Assembly: GCF_027359925.1 (NCBI RefSeq)
Contig: NZ_CP114767.1
Location: 558,001-622,000 of the forward strand
Direction of reading: 5' to 3'
From: Hymenobacter canadensis
Lineage (GTDB): Bacteria; Bacteroidota; Bacteroidia; Cytophagales; Hymenobacteraceae
DNA: 64,000 nucleotides
The first letter of the stretch is position 1. The number at the start of each line of letters is the position of its first letter. The notes beneath the pieces were generated by a model. The model had not been told where the DNA came from, made no database searches, and was given only the letters and a program-made list of their open reading frames with translations. Made by a program: the position numbers and the translations under genes. This document shows, one piece after another, positions 24,929 to 34,236 of this stretch.

Positions 24929-27070
24929 ATGAAACTACTGAAAACACTACTGCTTCTGCTGACTGGAATAGGGGGGATGGGGATCTTAACTTCCCAGGCC
25001 CAGCAGATTACGGTGGCGGCGGATGGTTCGGGCCAGTTCCGGACCATCCAGGCCGCTCTCAACAGCCTGCCCGACCAGGCCAGCCGGCCGCGCACGGTGT
25101 ACATCAAAAACGGCACCTACAAGGAGAAAGTACGGCTCGACAACAAGCAGTACATCATCCTGAAGGGGCAGAGCGAAAAAGGCGTGGTGCTCACCTACGC
25201 CCAGTCGCGCGATGCGTGGCGCTGCGACCCGGTGGGCGGTGCTGACGACTGGGGCGTGGCGACGCTCAACATGCGCAACTCGCCCGACGTCACGCTCGAG
25301 AACCTGACCGTCATCAACTCCTACGGCTTCGACCACCGTGGGGAGGCCGACGTGGTGCTGCCCTGCCCCGCGGACCCCAGCGGCCAGAAGAAAATCAGTG
25401 CCACCGGCCATCAGATGGCACTTCGCACCATGCCCGGCACCACCCGCCTGACCGTGTTGCACTGCACGTTCCGCTCGCTGAACGGCGACACCGTGAGCCC
25501 CTGGGACGTGGACGCCGGCCTCTACTATTTCAAGGACTGCACCATGGAAGGCGGCGTGGATTTCTACTGCCCTCGCGGCTGGGCCTACGCCGAAAACTGC
25601 CGCTTCATCTGCCACAATATGTCGGCCGCCATCTGGCACGACGGTTCGGGCAATCAGGAGTCGAAAACGGTGCTCAAGAACTGTGTGTTCGAGGGCGACG
25701 ACAACTTCAAGCTCGGGCGCTACCACCGCGAGGCGCAGTTCTACCTGATCAACTGCAAGTTCCCCAAGAACATGGCCGATGCCGACATCTACTGGGCCCA
25801 ATCAGGGCCCGGGACCAAGCAGTGGGGGCGGCGCGTGTACTACCAGAACTGCCACCGCAATGGCGGCGACTACGCCTGGCACAAAGACAACCTGAGCACG
25901 GCCGCCGGCGCCCCCAAACCCGCGCAGATTACCGCCGACTGGACCTTTGGCGGGCGCTGGTATCCGGTTTCGGGCAAAGCGGCCACGGTAACCGTGCCCG
26001 TCTACGACCCTACGGCCAAGGACCGGTACTCGACGGTTTCCACTTCGAAGCCGGCCGTAGCGCCTGCCGCTACCGCGCCCGCCGTCGATTCGGTGGCGGA
26101 GCGGATGCTGGTGTATCAGCGGGCGGAAGGCGGCTGGCCCAAGGCCATAGGGGAGGTGAAGGTGAACTACGACCACCCGCTGACGGCTGCCGAGCGCACC
26201 GCCGCCCGCGCCGCTACTGCCCGGCCCGATGCTACCATCGACAATGATGCCACCACCCGCGAAATCCGCTATCTGGCCGGCGCCTACGCTACCACCCGCA
26301 ACCCGGCCTACAAAGCCGCCGCCGAACGGGGCGTGCGCTACCTGCTGCAGATGCAGTACCCCAACGGCGGCTTCCCGCAGTACTACCCCGACCTGAGCAG
26401 CTACCGCCACCAGATTACCTACAACGACAACGCCATGGTGAAGGCGCTGCAGGTGCTGCGCGACGTGAGCCGCCGCACCCACGGCCTCGACGTGCTGGAT
26501 GCCAGCCTCGCGGAGCCCGCCACCCAGGCCGTGACCCGCGGCATCGACTGCATCCTGAAAACCCAGTACGTGCAGCGCGGCAAGCTTACGGCCTGGTGCG
26601 CCCAGCACGACGAAAAAACGCTGCAACCGGCCAAGGCCCGCGCCTTCGAGCTGGCCTCGCTCAGCGGGATGGAAACCGTGGGCATCGTACAGTTTCTGCT
26701 GGACACCAACAACCCCACGCCCGCCATCCGGCAGGCTGTGGAAGCCGCGGTGGCGTGGCTGCGGGCCGTGCAGCTGACCGGCTACGCCGTGCAGGATCAA
26801 CCCGACCCGAAACAGCCCAAGGGCTACGATCGGGTGCTGGTGCCGCAGGCCGGCGCCGTCATCTGGGCCCGCTTCTATGACCTGACTACCAACCAGCCCA
26901 TCTACGTAGGGCGCGACTCCAAGCCGCGCGCCAAGCTGGCCGAAATCGAATACGAGCGGCGCACGGGCTATGCCTACGCCGGCACCTGGCCCGAAAAGCT
27001 GCTCAGCCGCGACTATCCGCGCTGGCAGCAGAAATGGAATGCTAATGCCCCGCAGGGCAGCACAAAATAA
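24929..27070 (+). CDS. secreted fusion: pectin methylesterase (CE8) + pectate lyase (PL10)
   Basis: The 713-residue protein starts with a signal peptide (MKLLKTLLLLLTGIGGMGIL, then TSQAQ). Residues 25-345 are a CE8 beta-helix: ITVAADGSGQFRTIQAAL, YKEKV, the acidic pair in WDVDAG (Asp193/Asp195) and Asp211 in GGVDFYCPRG. A linker rich in Ala/Pro/Ser/Thr precedes a PL10 domain from about residue 385: MLVYQRAEGGWPKA, TIDNDATTREIRYLAG, YPNGGFPQYYP, ITYNDNAM and the C-terminal RDSKPRAKLAEIEYERRTGYAYAG. The methylesterase would expose the galacturonan that the lyase cuts. The ATG at 24929 was chosen because the signal peptide begins there. Confidence 0.92.
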   Translation: MKLLKTLLLLLTGIGGMGILTSQAQQITVAADGSGQFRTIQAALNSLPDQASRPRTVYIKNGTYKEKVRLDNKQYIILKGQSEKGVVLTYAQSRDAWRCDPVGGADDWGVATLNMRNSPDVTLENLTVINSYGFDHRGEADVVLPCPADPSGQKKISATGHQMALRTMPGTTRLTVLHCTFRSLNGDTVSPWDVDAGLYYFKDCTMEGGVDFYCPRGWAYAENCRFICHNMSAAIWHDGSGNQESKTVLKNCVFEGDDNFKLGRYHREAQFYLINCKFPKNMADADIYWAQSGPGTKQWGRRVYYQNCHRNGGDYAWHKDNLSTAAGAPKPAQITADWTFGGRWYPVSGKAATVTVPVYDPTAKDRYSTVSTSKPAVAPAATAPAVDSVAERMLVYQRAEGGWPKAIGEVKVNYDHPLTAAERTAARAATARPDATIDNDATTREIRYLAGAYATTRNPAYKAAAERGVRYLLQMQYPNGGFPQYYPDLSSYRHQITYNDNAMVKALQVLRDVSRRTHGLDVLDASLAEPATQAVTRGIDCILKTQYVQRGKLTAWCAQHDEKTLQPAKARAFELASLSGMETVGIVQFLLDTNNPTPAIRQAVEAAVAWLRAVQLTGYAVQDQPDPKQPKGYDRVLVPQAGAVIWARFYDLTTNQPIYVGRDSKPRAKLAEIEYERRTGYAYAGTWPEKLLSRDYPRWQQKWNANAPQGSTK

Positions 27071-27081
27071 CGGTCTTCATC

Positions 27082-28608
27082 ATGCCGCACTTATCCGCTA
27101 ATCTTCTTGCCCAGCTGCCTGCCACTCCGGCCGTAGCCCTGCCCACCGCCGACCTGCTGGCCCTGCCTGAAAAGGTGCTGCAATTCGGGACCGGCGTGCT
27201 GCTGCGCGGCCTGCCCGACTACCTCATCGACAAAGCCAACCGCCAGGGAATCTTCAACGGCCGCATTGTGGTGGTGAAGTCCACCGACGGCGGCGACATC
27301 GACGCCTTCCGCCGCCAGGACGGCCTCTACACGCTCGGCATCCGCGGTATCGACGACGGGCAGGAAATCGAGGAAAACGTGGTCTGCGCCGCTATCAGCC
27401 GGGTGCTGTTGGCCAAAAGCCAGTGGGCCGACATCCTGGCCTGCGCCGCCAACCCCGACCTGACAGTGGTGCTGTCCAACACCACCGAAGTCGGCATTCA
27501 GCTGGTGTCGGATGATATCCGGCAGAGCCCGCCGGTGTCGTTTCCGGGCAAGCTGCTGGCGTTTCTGCATGCCCGCTACCAGGCGTTCGGCGGCGCCAAA
27601 GACAAAGGCCTCGTGATAGTGCCCACCGAGCTGATTCCGGACAACGGCACCAAGCTGGAAGGCATCCTGCTGGAGCAGGCTCACCGCAATAACCTCGATG
27701 CGGAGTTTATCGACTGGCTGGAAACCGCCAATCAGGTCTGCAACTCGCTCGTGGACCGTATCGTGCCCGGCCGCCCCGACGCCGCCACCCAGACTGCGCT
27801 GGCCACCCAGCTCGGCTACCACGACGATTTGCTGACCATGTCGGAGGTGTACACGCTCTGGGCCATTGAGGGCGACGAGCACGTGAAGCGGGTGCTGAGC
27901 TTCGAGCAGGCCGATGCCGGCGTGGTGGTGCAGCCCAACATTAACCTGTTTCGGGAGCTTAAGCTGCGCCTGCTCAACGGCACGCACACGCTTAGCTGCG
28001 GCCTGGCGTTTCTGGCCGGCTTTCCCACGGTGCGCGACGCCATGCAGGACGACGCCGTGGCCGGCTTCATCCACAACCTGATGCTGGGCGACCTGCTGCC
28101 CGGTATTCCCTACAACGTCGACGAAAAAGTGGGCCAGCGCTTCGGAATGCAGGTGCTGGACCGGTTCCGCAACCCCGCCATCGAGCACCGCTGGCTGTCG
28201 ATTTCGATGAACTACACGGCCAAGCTGCAGATGCGCAACGTGCCCACGCTGCTGCACTACTACCAGAAGCTGCAGGCCGTGCCGCACTACATGGCGCTGG
28301 GCTTTGCGGCCTACCTGCTGTTTATGCGCGCCACCCACCAGAAAGACCAGGTGTGGTACGGCGAGCTGGACGGCCAGGAATACCCGATTCAGGACGACAA
28401 GGCCGGCTACTTTGCCGAGCTCTGGAGCCGTCTGGAGCCCGCCGAACTCACCCACGCCGTGCTGCACAACCAAACCCTGTGGGGCCACGACCTGGCCGCG
28501 CTGCCCGGCTTCTCGGACTGCGTGAGCCGCTACCTGCACCAGCTGCTGGAGCAGGGCGCCCACGCCACCGTAGCCCATGCCCTCAACCGGAAGCCAGTGG
28601 CCGTGTAG
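27082..28608 (+). CDS. uxaB: tagaturonate reductase (altronate oxidoreductase)
   Basis: A 508-residue cytoplasmic enzyme of the mannitol dehydrogenase family. The nucleotide loop is KVLQFGTGVLLRG (about 31-43), followed by VVVKSTDGGDIDAFRRQDGLYT, GLVIVPTELIPDNGTKLEGI and NGTHTLSCGLAFLAG, the pattern of UxaB. It reduces D-tagaturonate to D-altronate with NADH, the second step of the saturated galacturonate branch. It starts 11 bp after the CE8-PL10 fusion. UxaA and UxaC follow on the same strand. Confidence 0.95.
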   Translation: MPHLSANLLAQLPATPAVALPTADLLALPEKVLQFGTGVLLRGLPDYLIDKANRQGIFNGRIVVVKSTDGGDIDAFRRQDGLYTLGIRGIDDGQEIEENVVCAAISRVLLAKSQWADILACAANPDLTVVLSNTTEVGIQLVSDDIRQSPPVSFPGKLLAFLHARYQAFGGAKDKGLVIVPTELIPDNGTKLEGILLEQAHRNNLDAEFIDWLETANQVCNSLVDRIVPGRPDAATQTALATQLGYHDDLLTMSEVYTLWAIEGDEHVKRVLSFEQADAGVVVQPNINLFRELKLRLLNGTHTLSCGLAFLAGFPTVRDAMQDDAVAGFIHNLMLGDLLPGIPYNVDEKVGQRFGMQVLDRFRNPAIEHRWLSISMNYTAKLQMRNVPTLLHYYQKLQAVPHYMALGFAAYLLFMRATHQKDQVWYGELDGQEYPIQDDKAGYFAELWSRLEPAELTHAVLHNQTLWGHDLAALPGFSDCVSRYLHQLLEQGAHATVAHALNRKPVAV

Positions 28609-28626
28609 AGACGATGGCTCAAAAAG

Positions 28627-28764
28627 ACCGTCATGCTGAGCATGTGGCGAATTGAGCCAGGGTGCGCAGCCGCAGTCGAAGCATCTCTACCGCTTCGTCT
28701 GCACGACTGCGTTAGCCAGAAGTAGAGATGCTTCGACTCCGCTCTGCTTCGCTCAGCATGACGC
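28627..28764. repeat. intergenic inverted repeat, type A with enlarged loop
   Basis: The left arm is GACCGTCATGCTGAG...GTCGAAGCATCTCTACCGCTTCG; the right arm is AGTAGAGATGCTTCGACTCC...CTCAGCATGACG. The left loop contains about 25 extra bases absent from other copies. Confidence 0.8.
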
Positions 28765-28805
28765 GGTTTTTCCTCAAAGCCAAGAGCTGATAGTTCCGAT
28801 AAAAA

Positions 28806-30461
28806 ATGAAACACCTGGTAGCCAAAATCCACCCTGCTGATAACGTGCTGGTTGCCCTCCAGGACCTGCCCGTGGGCACGCCCGTAACTTGGGACGGCAC
28901 CATCGTCACGACCACCGAAAAGATACCCGCCAAGCACAAGCTGGCAATGCAGTTTCTAGCTCCCGGCGACCCGGTACACATGTACGGCGTGCTGGTAGGC
29001 AAAGCCGCCCAGGCCATTGGCGTCGGCGGCCTGCTCACCACGGCCAACATGCGCCACGCCACCGACGGCTACGACGAGCACCAGCAAAGCCGTCCAGAAT
29101 GGACCGCGCCCGACGTGAGTGAGTGGGCCGGCCGCACCTTCCAGGGCTTCCACCGCCCCGATGGCCGCGTGGGTACCGCCAACTATTGGCTGGTGATTCC
29201 GCTGGTCTTCTGCGAAAACCGCAACATTCAGGTGCTGGAAGAAGCCCTGGTGAACAACCTCGGCTACGCCCGCCGCAAAAGCTACCAGCCCCAGACCCAG
29301 GAGTTGATTTCGCTGATGCAAGCCGGCAAAACCGTGGAAGAAATCCTGGCCACTGACCTGCATTCCGCCGAAGACGGCCACCAGAAGCCGCGGCTGTTTC
29401 CGAACGTCGACGGCATCCGGTTTTTGCAGCACGAAGGCGGTTGCGGCGGCATCCGGCAGGATGCCCAGACGCTGTGCGGGCTGCTGGCTGGCTATATCAC
29501 GCACCCCAATGTGGCGGGCGCCACCGTGCTCAGCCTGGGCTGCCAGAACGCGCAGGTGAGCATGCTGCAGGACGAAATCGACAAGCGCAGCCCTGGCGGC
29601 CTGCAAAAGCCGCTCTACATCCTGGAGCAGCAGAAAATCGGGACCGAAGAGGCGCTCATCAGCGCGGCGTTGCGCCAGACGTTTGCCGGCCTGATGGTGG
29701 CCAACCAGCAGACGCGCCAGCCCGCGCCCATCAGCCAGCTGTGCATCGGGCTGGAGTGCGGCGGCTCCGACGGCTTCTCCGGCATCTCGGCCAACCCCGC
29801 CGTGGGCCACGTTTCCGACCTGCTGGTAGCGGCCGGCGGCTCCGTGATTCTGGCCGAGTTTCCGGAGCTGTGCGGCGTCGAGCAGGAGCTCGTAGACCGT
29901 AGCGTGGACACCGCCACGGCCGAGCGGTTCAGCTCCCTGATGAAAGCCTACGGCGACTCCGCCATTGCCGTCGGCTCGGGCTTCGATATGAATCCTTCGC
30001 CGGGTAATATCCGAGACGGGCTGATTACGGACGCCATGAAATCGGCCGGCGCAGCCCGTAAAGGCGGTTCTTCGCCGGTAGTAGCCGTGCTCGACTACCC
30101 TGAGCCCGTGACGCTGCCCGGCCTCAACCTACTCTGCACGCCCGGCAACGACGTGGAAAGCACCACCGCCGAAGTAGGGTCGGGGGCCAACATTGTGCTG
30201 TTCACTACCGGCCTCGGCACGCCTACCGGCAACCCCATTGCGCCGGTCGTGAAAATCAGCTCCAACACGGCCCTGGCCCGCCGCATGCCCGATATCATCG
30301 ACGTGAACACCGGCACCGTCATCGACGGCGAAGAAACCATCGAACAAGCCGCCGAGCGGATTCTGGATTACGTCATCCGGGTGGCCAGCGGGGAGGAAGT
30401 GGCCGCCGTGCGCCACGGCCAAACCGACTTCATTCCTTGGAAACGCGGCGTGAGTCTGTAG
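28806..30461 (+). CDS. uxaA: altronate dehydratase
   Basis: A 551-residue protein with an N-terminal SAF domain (about 1-95: VHPADNVLVALQDLPVGTPV-like) and a large dehydratase domain. FQGFHRPDGRVGTANYWLVI, HEGGCGGIRQDAQTLCGLL and GLECGGSDGFSGISANPAVG hold the conserved Cys/Gly clusters of the altronate/galactarate dehydratase family. It dehydrates D-altronate to 2-keto-3-deoxygluconate using iron or another divalent metal in the cytoplasm. A type A repeat separates it from uxaB, so it may have its own start or depend on read-through. Confidence 0.95.
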   Translation: MKHLVAKIHPADNVLVALQDLPVGTPVTWDGTIVTTTEKIPAKHKLAMQFLAPGDPVHMYGVLVGKAAQAIGVGGLLTTANMRHATDGYDEHQQSRPEWTAPDVSEWAGRTFQGFHRPDGRVGTANYWLVIPLVFCENRNIQVLEEALVNNLGYARRKSYQPQTQELISLMQAGKTVEEILATDLHSAEDGHQKPRLFPNVDGIRFLQHEGGCGGIRQDAQTLCGLLAGYITHPNVAGATVLSLGCQNAQVSMLQDEIDKRSPGGLQKPLYILEQQKIGTEEALISAALRQTFAGLMVANQQTRQPAPISQLCIGLECGGSDGFSGISANPAVGHVSDLLVAAGGSVILAEFPELCGVEQELVDRSVDTATAERFSSLMKAYGDSAIAVGSGFDMNPSPGNIRDGLITDAMKSAGAARKGGSSPVVAVLDYPEPVTLPGLNLLCTPGNDVESTTAEVGSGANIVLFTTGLGTPTGNPIAPVVKISSNTALARRMPDIIDVNTGTVIDGEETIEQAAERILDYVIRVASGEEVAAVRHGQTDFIPWKRGVSL

Positions 30462-30483
30462 CGCAGAACGAGAGAGAATAAGA

Positions 30484-30662
30484 ACGTCATGCAGAGGTAA
30501 CAAGAACGTCTTGCAGAGGCGCAGCCGAAGCATCTCGCCAGAAGCTAATGTCATGCAAATAAGACCGTCATGCTGAGCTTGCCGAAGCATCTCTCCCGCT
30601 TCGCTTCAATGCTGATCAAACGAAGCGGTAGAGATGCTTCGGCAGGCTCAGCATGACGGTCG
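30484..30662. repeat. tandem type A repeats, degenerate then intact
   Basis: Decayed arms CGTCATGCAGAGG (30485) and GAAGCATCTCGCC (30529) come before an intact pair: GACCGTCATGCTGAGCTT (30566) then GAAGCATCTC, and GTAGAGATGCTTCGGC then AGCATGACGGTC (ending 30662). It lies between uxaA and uxaC. Confidence 0.8.
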
Positions 30663-30684
30663 TACCTCACTGGCCAACCTCAGT

Positions 30685-30700
30685 TTCCGGGAACGTTTGC
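30685..30700 (-). promoter_or_regulatory. candidate operator core before uxaC
   Basis: TTCCGGGAACGTTTGC contains CGGGAACGTT, the reverse complement of the AACGTTCCCG core shared by the modules at 11450 and 17440. A -7-like TATCTTTA stands at 30757-30764, about 50 bp before the uxaC ATG. Confidence 0.45.
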
Positions 30701-30816
30701 GTAGATAAATACGCGTTTCGCTGCCCAAAACGGGCAAAACCGGGCGTTGAACCCGGTATCTTTAAATCCGCCCGTCCTCCTTGCCCACCTGCGGCTCCCA
30801 CCCATCATAATTCCGT

Positions 30817-32259
30817 TTGATTATGAAGCCCTTCCTCAACGCCGACTTTCTGCTGCAAACGCCCACCGCCCGCACGCTCTACCATGAGTATGCCGCGGCC
30901 ATGCCCATCATCGATTACCACAACCACCTGCTGCCCGACCAGATTGCCGAAGACCGGCAGTTCGACAACATCACGCAGGTGTGGCTCTACGGCGACCATT
31001 ACAAGTGGCGCGCCATGCGTACCAACGGCGTGCCCGAGCGCTACATCACCGGCGACGCCTCCGACTGGGAGAAGTTCGAGAAGTGGGCCGAAACCGTGCC
31101 TCAGACCGTGCGCAACCCGCTCTACCACTGGACGCACCTGGAGCTGCAGCGCTACTTCGGCATCACGGAGCTGCTGAACGCCGCCAGCGCCCGCCGCATC
31201 TACGACCAGTGCAATGAGAAGCTGCGCACGCCTGAGTATTCGGTGCGCAATCTGCTGCGCAGAATGGGCGTCGAAACGCTCTGCACCACCGACGACCCCG
31301 CCGACTCGCTGGAGCACCACCGCGCCCTGCAAAGCAGCAGCTTCGAGGTAAGCGTGCTGCCCACCTTCCGGCCCGATAAGGCCATGGCCGTAGACGATGC
31401 CGCCAGCTACAACCAGTACCTCGACAAGCTGGGCGAAGCCGCCGCCGTGGAAATCCGCACGTTCTTCGACCTGCAAACCGCCCTGCGTCTGCGCCACGAC
31501 TACTTCGCAGCCCTCGGCTGCCGCCTCTCCGACCACGGCCTGGAGCAGATGTACGCCGCCGACTATACCGAGTCGGAGTGCAACGAAATCTTCCTGAAAA
31601 TCCGCAGTGGCGAAGAGTTGGCGGCCGAGGAGGTGCTGCGCTTCAAGTCGGCGATGCTGGTGCTGCTGGCGGAGATGGACTGTGAGAAAGGCTGGACTCA
31701 GCAATTCCACCTCGGCGCGCTGCGCAACAACAACGCCCGCATGCTGCGCCAGCTTGGGCCCGACACCGGCTGGGACTCCATCGGTGACTTCTCGCAGGGC
31801 CGTGCCCTCTCGAAGTTCCTCAACCGCCTCGACGAGCAGGACAAGCTCACCAAAACCATCCTCTACAACCTCAATCCCGCCGACAACGAGCTGATGGCCA
31901 CGATGATCGGCAACTTCAACGACGGCTCGGTGGCGGGCAAGGTGCAGTTCGGCTCGGGCTGGTGGTTCCTGGATCAGAAGGACGGCATGGAAAAGCAGAT
32001 CAACGCCCTGAGCAACATGGGCTTGCTGAGCCGCTTCGTAGGCATGCTCACTGATTCTCGTAGCTTCCTCTCGTACCCGCGCCACGAGTATTTCCGCCGC
32101 GTGCTGTGCAACCTCTTTGGCCAGGACGTGGAAAACGGCGAGCTGCCCGACGATCTGGAAGGCCTGGGCGGTATCATCCGCAACATCTGCTACGGCAACG
32201 CCAAGGCGTATTTCGGCTTCGAAACCGTGGCCAGCCCCGCTGAAGCTGCCACGGTGTAA
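30817..32259 (+). CDS. uxaC: uronate isomerase
   Basis: A 480-residue amidohydrolase-superfamily enzyme (TIM barrel) that isomerises D-galacturonate to D-tagaturonate or D-glucuronate to D-fructuronate. The metal site at the end of strand 1 is PIIDYHNHLLPDQIAEDRQFDNI; VETLCTTDDPADSLEHH and GSGWWFLDQKDGMEKQI follow, both specific to UxaC. It is the first step of the saturated galacturonate branch. It is preceded by a repeat-rich gap with a candidate operator, which suggests a separate promoter from uxaA. Confidence 0.95.
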   Translation: MIMKPFLNADFLLQTPTARTLYHEYAAAMPIIDYHNHLLPDQIAEDRQFDNITQVWLYGDHYKWRAMRTNGVPERYITGDASDWEKFEKWAETVPQTVRNPLYHWTHLELQRYFGITELLNAASARRIYDQCNEKLRTPEYSVRNLLRRMGVETLCTTDDPADSLEHHRALQSSSFEVSVLPTFRPDKAMAVDDAASYNQYLDKLGEAAAVEIRTFFDLQTALRLRHDYFAALGCRLSDHGLEQMYAADYTESECNEIFLKIRSGEELAAEEVLRFKSAMLVLLAEMDCEKGWTQQFHLGALRNNNARMLRQLGPDTGWDSIGDFSQGRALSKFLNRLDEQDKLTKTILYNLNPADNELMATMIGNFNDGSVAGKVQFGSGWWFLDQKDGMEKQINALSNMGLLSRFVGMLTDSRSFLSYPRHEYFRRVLCNLFGQDVENGELPDDLEGLGGIIRNICYGNAKAYFGFETVASPAEAATV

Positions 32260-32268
32260 GTGAAAATG

Positions 32269-32414
32269 AACGTCATGCAGATGCGCAGCCGAAGCATCTC
32301 TAACATCTCGCCTGAACGTCATTCCGAGCTTGCGAGGAATCTCGCGTGGTGAGGTTGCCATGGTAATCCTACGTCAGCACGCGAGATTCCTCGCAAGCTC
32401 GGAATGACGTTCTA
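32269..32414. repeat. type A fragment followed by intact type B repeat
   Basis: ACGTCATGCAGATGCGCAGC then GAAGCATCTC is a lone type A arm at 32269-32302. An intact B pair follows: GTCATTCCGAGCTTGCGA then GGAATCTCGCGTGGTGA (32319-32353), and its complement CAGCACGCGAGATTCC through GGAATGACGTTCT (32377-32413). Confidence 0.8.
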
Positions 32415-32433
32415 AAACTCCCAAGTCCCCAAC

Positions 32434-33444
32434 ATGAAGCAAGTCGTCACCTTTGGTGAAATCATGATGCGGCTTTCGCCGCCGCTCAACTACCGGCTGC
32501 CCCAGGCCAGCACCCTGGAAGTAACCTACGGCGGCGGTGACGCCAACGTGGGCGCTGCGCTGGTGCACCTGGGCATGCCGGCTGCACACGTCGGCTGCTT
32601 CCCCGACAACGCCGTGGGCCAGGCAGCGGCGCAGGCGTTTCGGGCGCATGGCGTGGATATGCAGCATTGCGTGTTCCGAGGCGAGCGGTTGGGGCTGTAT
32701 TTCCTGGAAGTGGGTGCTTCGTTGCGCGGCAGCCGCATTGTGTACGACCGCTACAACTCGGCCTTCGCCAACCTGCAGCCGGAGTGGTTCAACTGGGACG
32801 AAATTCTTGAAAACGCGCACTGGCTGCACTGGACCGGCATCACGCCGGCCATTTCGGCCGCAGCGGCCCAGGCCACCCGCGACGCCATCCGGGCGGCCCG
32901 CCGGCTGGGTATTACGGTTTCGGCCGACGTGAACTACCGCCGCAACCTGTGGCAGTATGGCCAGCAGGCCCAGGACGTAATGCCGGAACTAGTGGCTGGC
33001 TGTGACGTGGTGGTGTGCACCGAAGGCGACGCCGACGACCTGTTCGGCATAAAGCCCGAAGTCGGTGCTGAAAACAGCTTCGTGTCGATGAGCGAGCAGT
33101 TGATAGCGCAGTTTCCGCAGATCAAGCAGGTGATTGCCACGCGCCGCAAAACCCGGAGCGCCTCGCACGAGCGAATCCGGGGCATGGCTTACGTGGACGG
33201 TACCTACCACCAAACCAGCTACTTCGACATCAACCCCGTCGTGGACCGCATCGGCGGCGGCGACTCGTTCATTTCGGGCTACATCTACGGCCAGCAGCAC
33301 TACGCCACCACCGACGAGGCCCTGACGTTTGCCACGGCCGCCTCAGCCCTCAAGCACACCATCCACGGCGACGTCAACCTCGTGACGGCCGCCGAAGTCG
33401 AGCACATCATGGCTGGCAACCTCACCGGTCGTTTGCTACGGTAG
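32434..33444 (+). CDS. kdgK: 2-keto-3-deoxygluconate kinase (PfkB family)
   Basis: A 336-residue ribokinase-fold sugar kinase that phosphorylates KDG to KDPG. The N-terminal signature is TFGEIMMRLSPP, the substrate lid region is TYGGGDANVGAALVHLG, VSADVNYRRNLW follows, and the ATP/anion-hole motif is DRIGGGDSFISGYIYG with catalytic Asp277. Length is standard. It stands between uxaC and kdgA, each separated by repeat elements, and both pectin branches converge on its substrate. Confidence 0.95.
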   Translation: MKQVVTFGEIMMRLSPPLNYRLPQASTLEVTYGGGDANVGAALVHLGMPAAHVGCFPDNAVGQAAAQAFRAHGVDMQHCVFRGERLGLYFLEVGASLRGSRIVYDRYNSAFANLQPEWFNWDEILENAHWLHWTGITPAISAAAAQATRDAIRAARRLGITVSADVNYRRNLWQYGQQAQDVMPELVAGCDVVVCTEGDADDLFGIKPEVGAENSFVSMSEQLIAQFPQIKQVIATRRKTRSASHERIRGMAYVDGTYHQTSYFDINPVVDRIGGGDSFISGYIYGQQHYATTDEALTFATAASALKHTIHGDVNLVTAAEVEHIMAGNLTGRLLR

Positions 33445-33460
33445 GGTTGGCCATAAAGAC

Positions 33461-33565
33461 CGTCATGCTGAGCGAAGCGGAGCGTAGTCGAAGCATCTCT
33501 ACCGCTTCGTTGCAATGCCATTGATTAGTCAGAAGTAGAGATGCTTCGACGAGCTCAGCATGACA
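33461..33565. repeat. intergenic inverted repeat, type A
   Basis: The left arm is GACCGTCATGCTGAGCGAAG then GTCGAAGCATCTCTACC; the right arm is AGTAGAGATGCTTCGACGAG then CTCAGCATGAC. The right arm ends 27 bp before the kdgA ATG. Confidence 0.85.
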
Positions 33566-33591
33566 AATACCAAAAACTGACAACTCTCCAC

Positions 33592-34236
33592 ATGCCCCGT
33601 TTTTCCGCTGCTCATATCCTCGAAACTGTGCTGGCCACGCCCATCGTGCCGGTGTTTTACCACGCCGATGCAGCGTACGCCCAGCGTATCGTGCAGGCCT
33701 GCTACGAGGGTGGGCTGCGCGTGTTTGAGTTCACCAACCGCGGGTCGCAGGCGTTTGAGGTGTTCGGGCAGCTGATGGCCTTCGTGCAGCAGAACTGCCC
33801 GGAAATGCTGCTCGGCATCGGCACGATTTACACCGCCGCTGACGCCGATCGATTCATTGCCGCCGGTGCCGACTTCGTGGTGCAGCCCTGCATTACGGCG
33901 GAGGTGGCGGAAGTGTGCCGCCAGCATGGCACGCCCTGGCTACCCGGCACCATGACCGTGCGCGAGGTGTACGAAGCCACGCAGCTGGGCGCGGCCATTG
34001 TGAAGGTGTTCCCCGGCAACGTGGTCGGGCCGGGCTTTATCAAGAGTTTGCGCGGCCCCATGCCAAGCGTGCCGCTGATGGTAACCGGCGGCGTGGAGCC
34101 CACCCGCGAGAGTCTGCGCGAGTGGTTTGGGGCCGGCGTAAATGTGGTGGGTATGGGCTCCCAGCTGTTCAAAAACGACGACCCCGCCGCCCTGAAAACC
34201 CTGCTCCGCGACCTGCTGGACTCTTTGTCATCCTGA
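33592..34236 (+). CDS. kdgA: KDPG (2-keto-3-deoxy-6-phosphogluconate) aldolase
   Basis: A 214-residue TIM-barrel aldolase that splits KDPG into pyruvate and glyceraldehyde-3-phosphate. The catalytic Glu46 is in RVFEFTNRG and the Schiff-base Lys138 in AAIVKVFPGN; GIGTIYTAADADRFIAAGADFVVQP lies between them. The ATG at 33592 is preferred because the upstream in-frame codons are repeat sequence. The final codons TCA TCC TGA are supplied by the type C repeat that begins inside the gene end, so the stop codon itself belongs to the repeat. Confidence 0.94.
   Translation: MPRFSAAHILETVLATPIVPVFYHADAAYAQRIVQACYEGGLRVFEFTNRGSQAFEVFGQLMAFVQQNCPEMLLGIGTIYTAADADRFIAAGADFVVQPCITAEVAEVCRQHGTPWLPGTMTVREVYEATQLGAAIVKVFPGNVVGPGFIKSLRGPMPSVPLMVTGGVEPTRESLREWFGAGVNVVGMGSQLFKNDDPAALKTLLRDLLDSLSS

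Noticed and set aside
27091..32361. Long minus-strand frames opposite uxaB and uxaC
   Set aside because: They are shadows of recognised uronate enzymes and have no own ribosome site or domain pattern.
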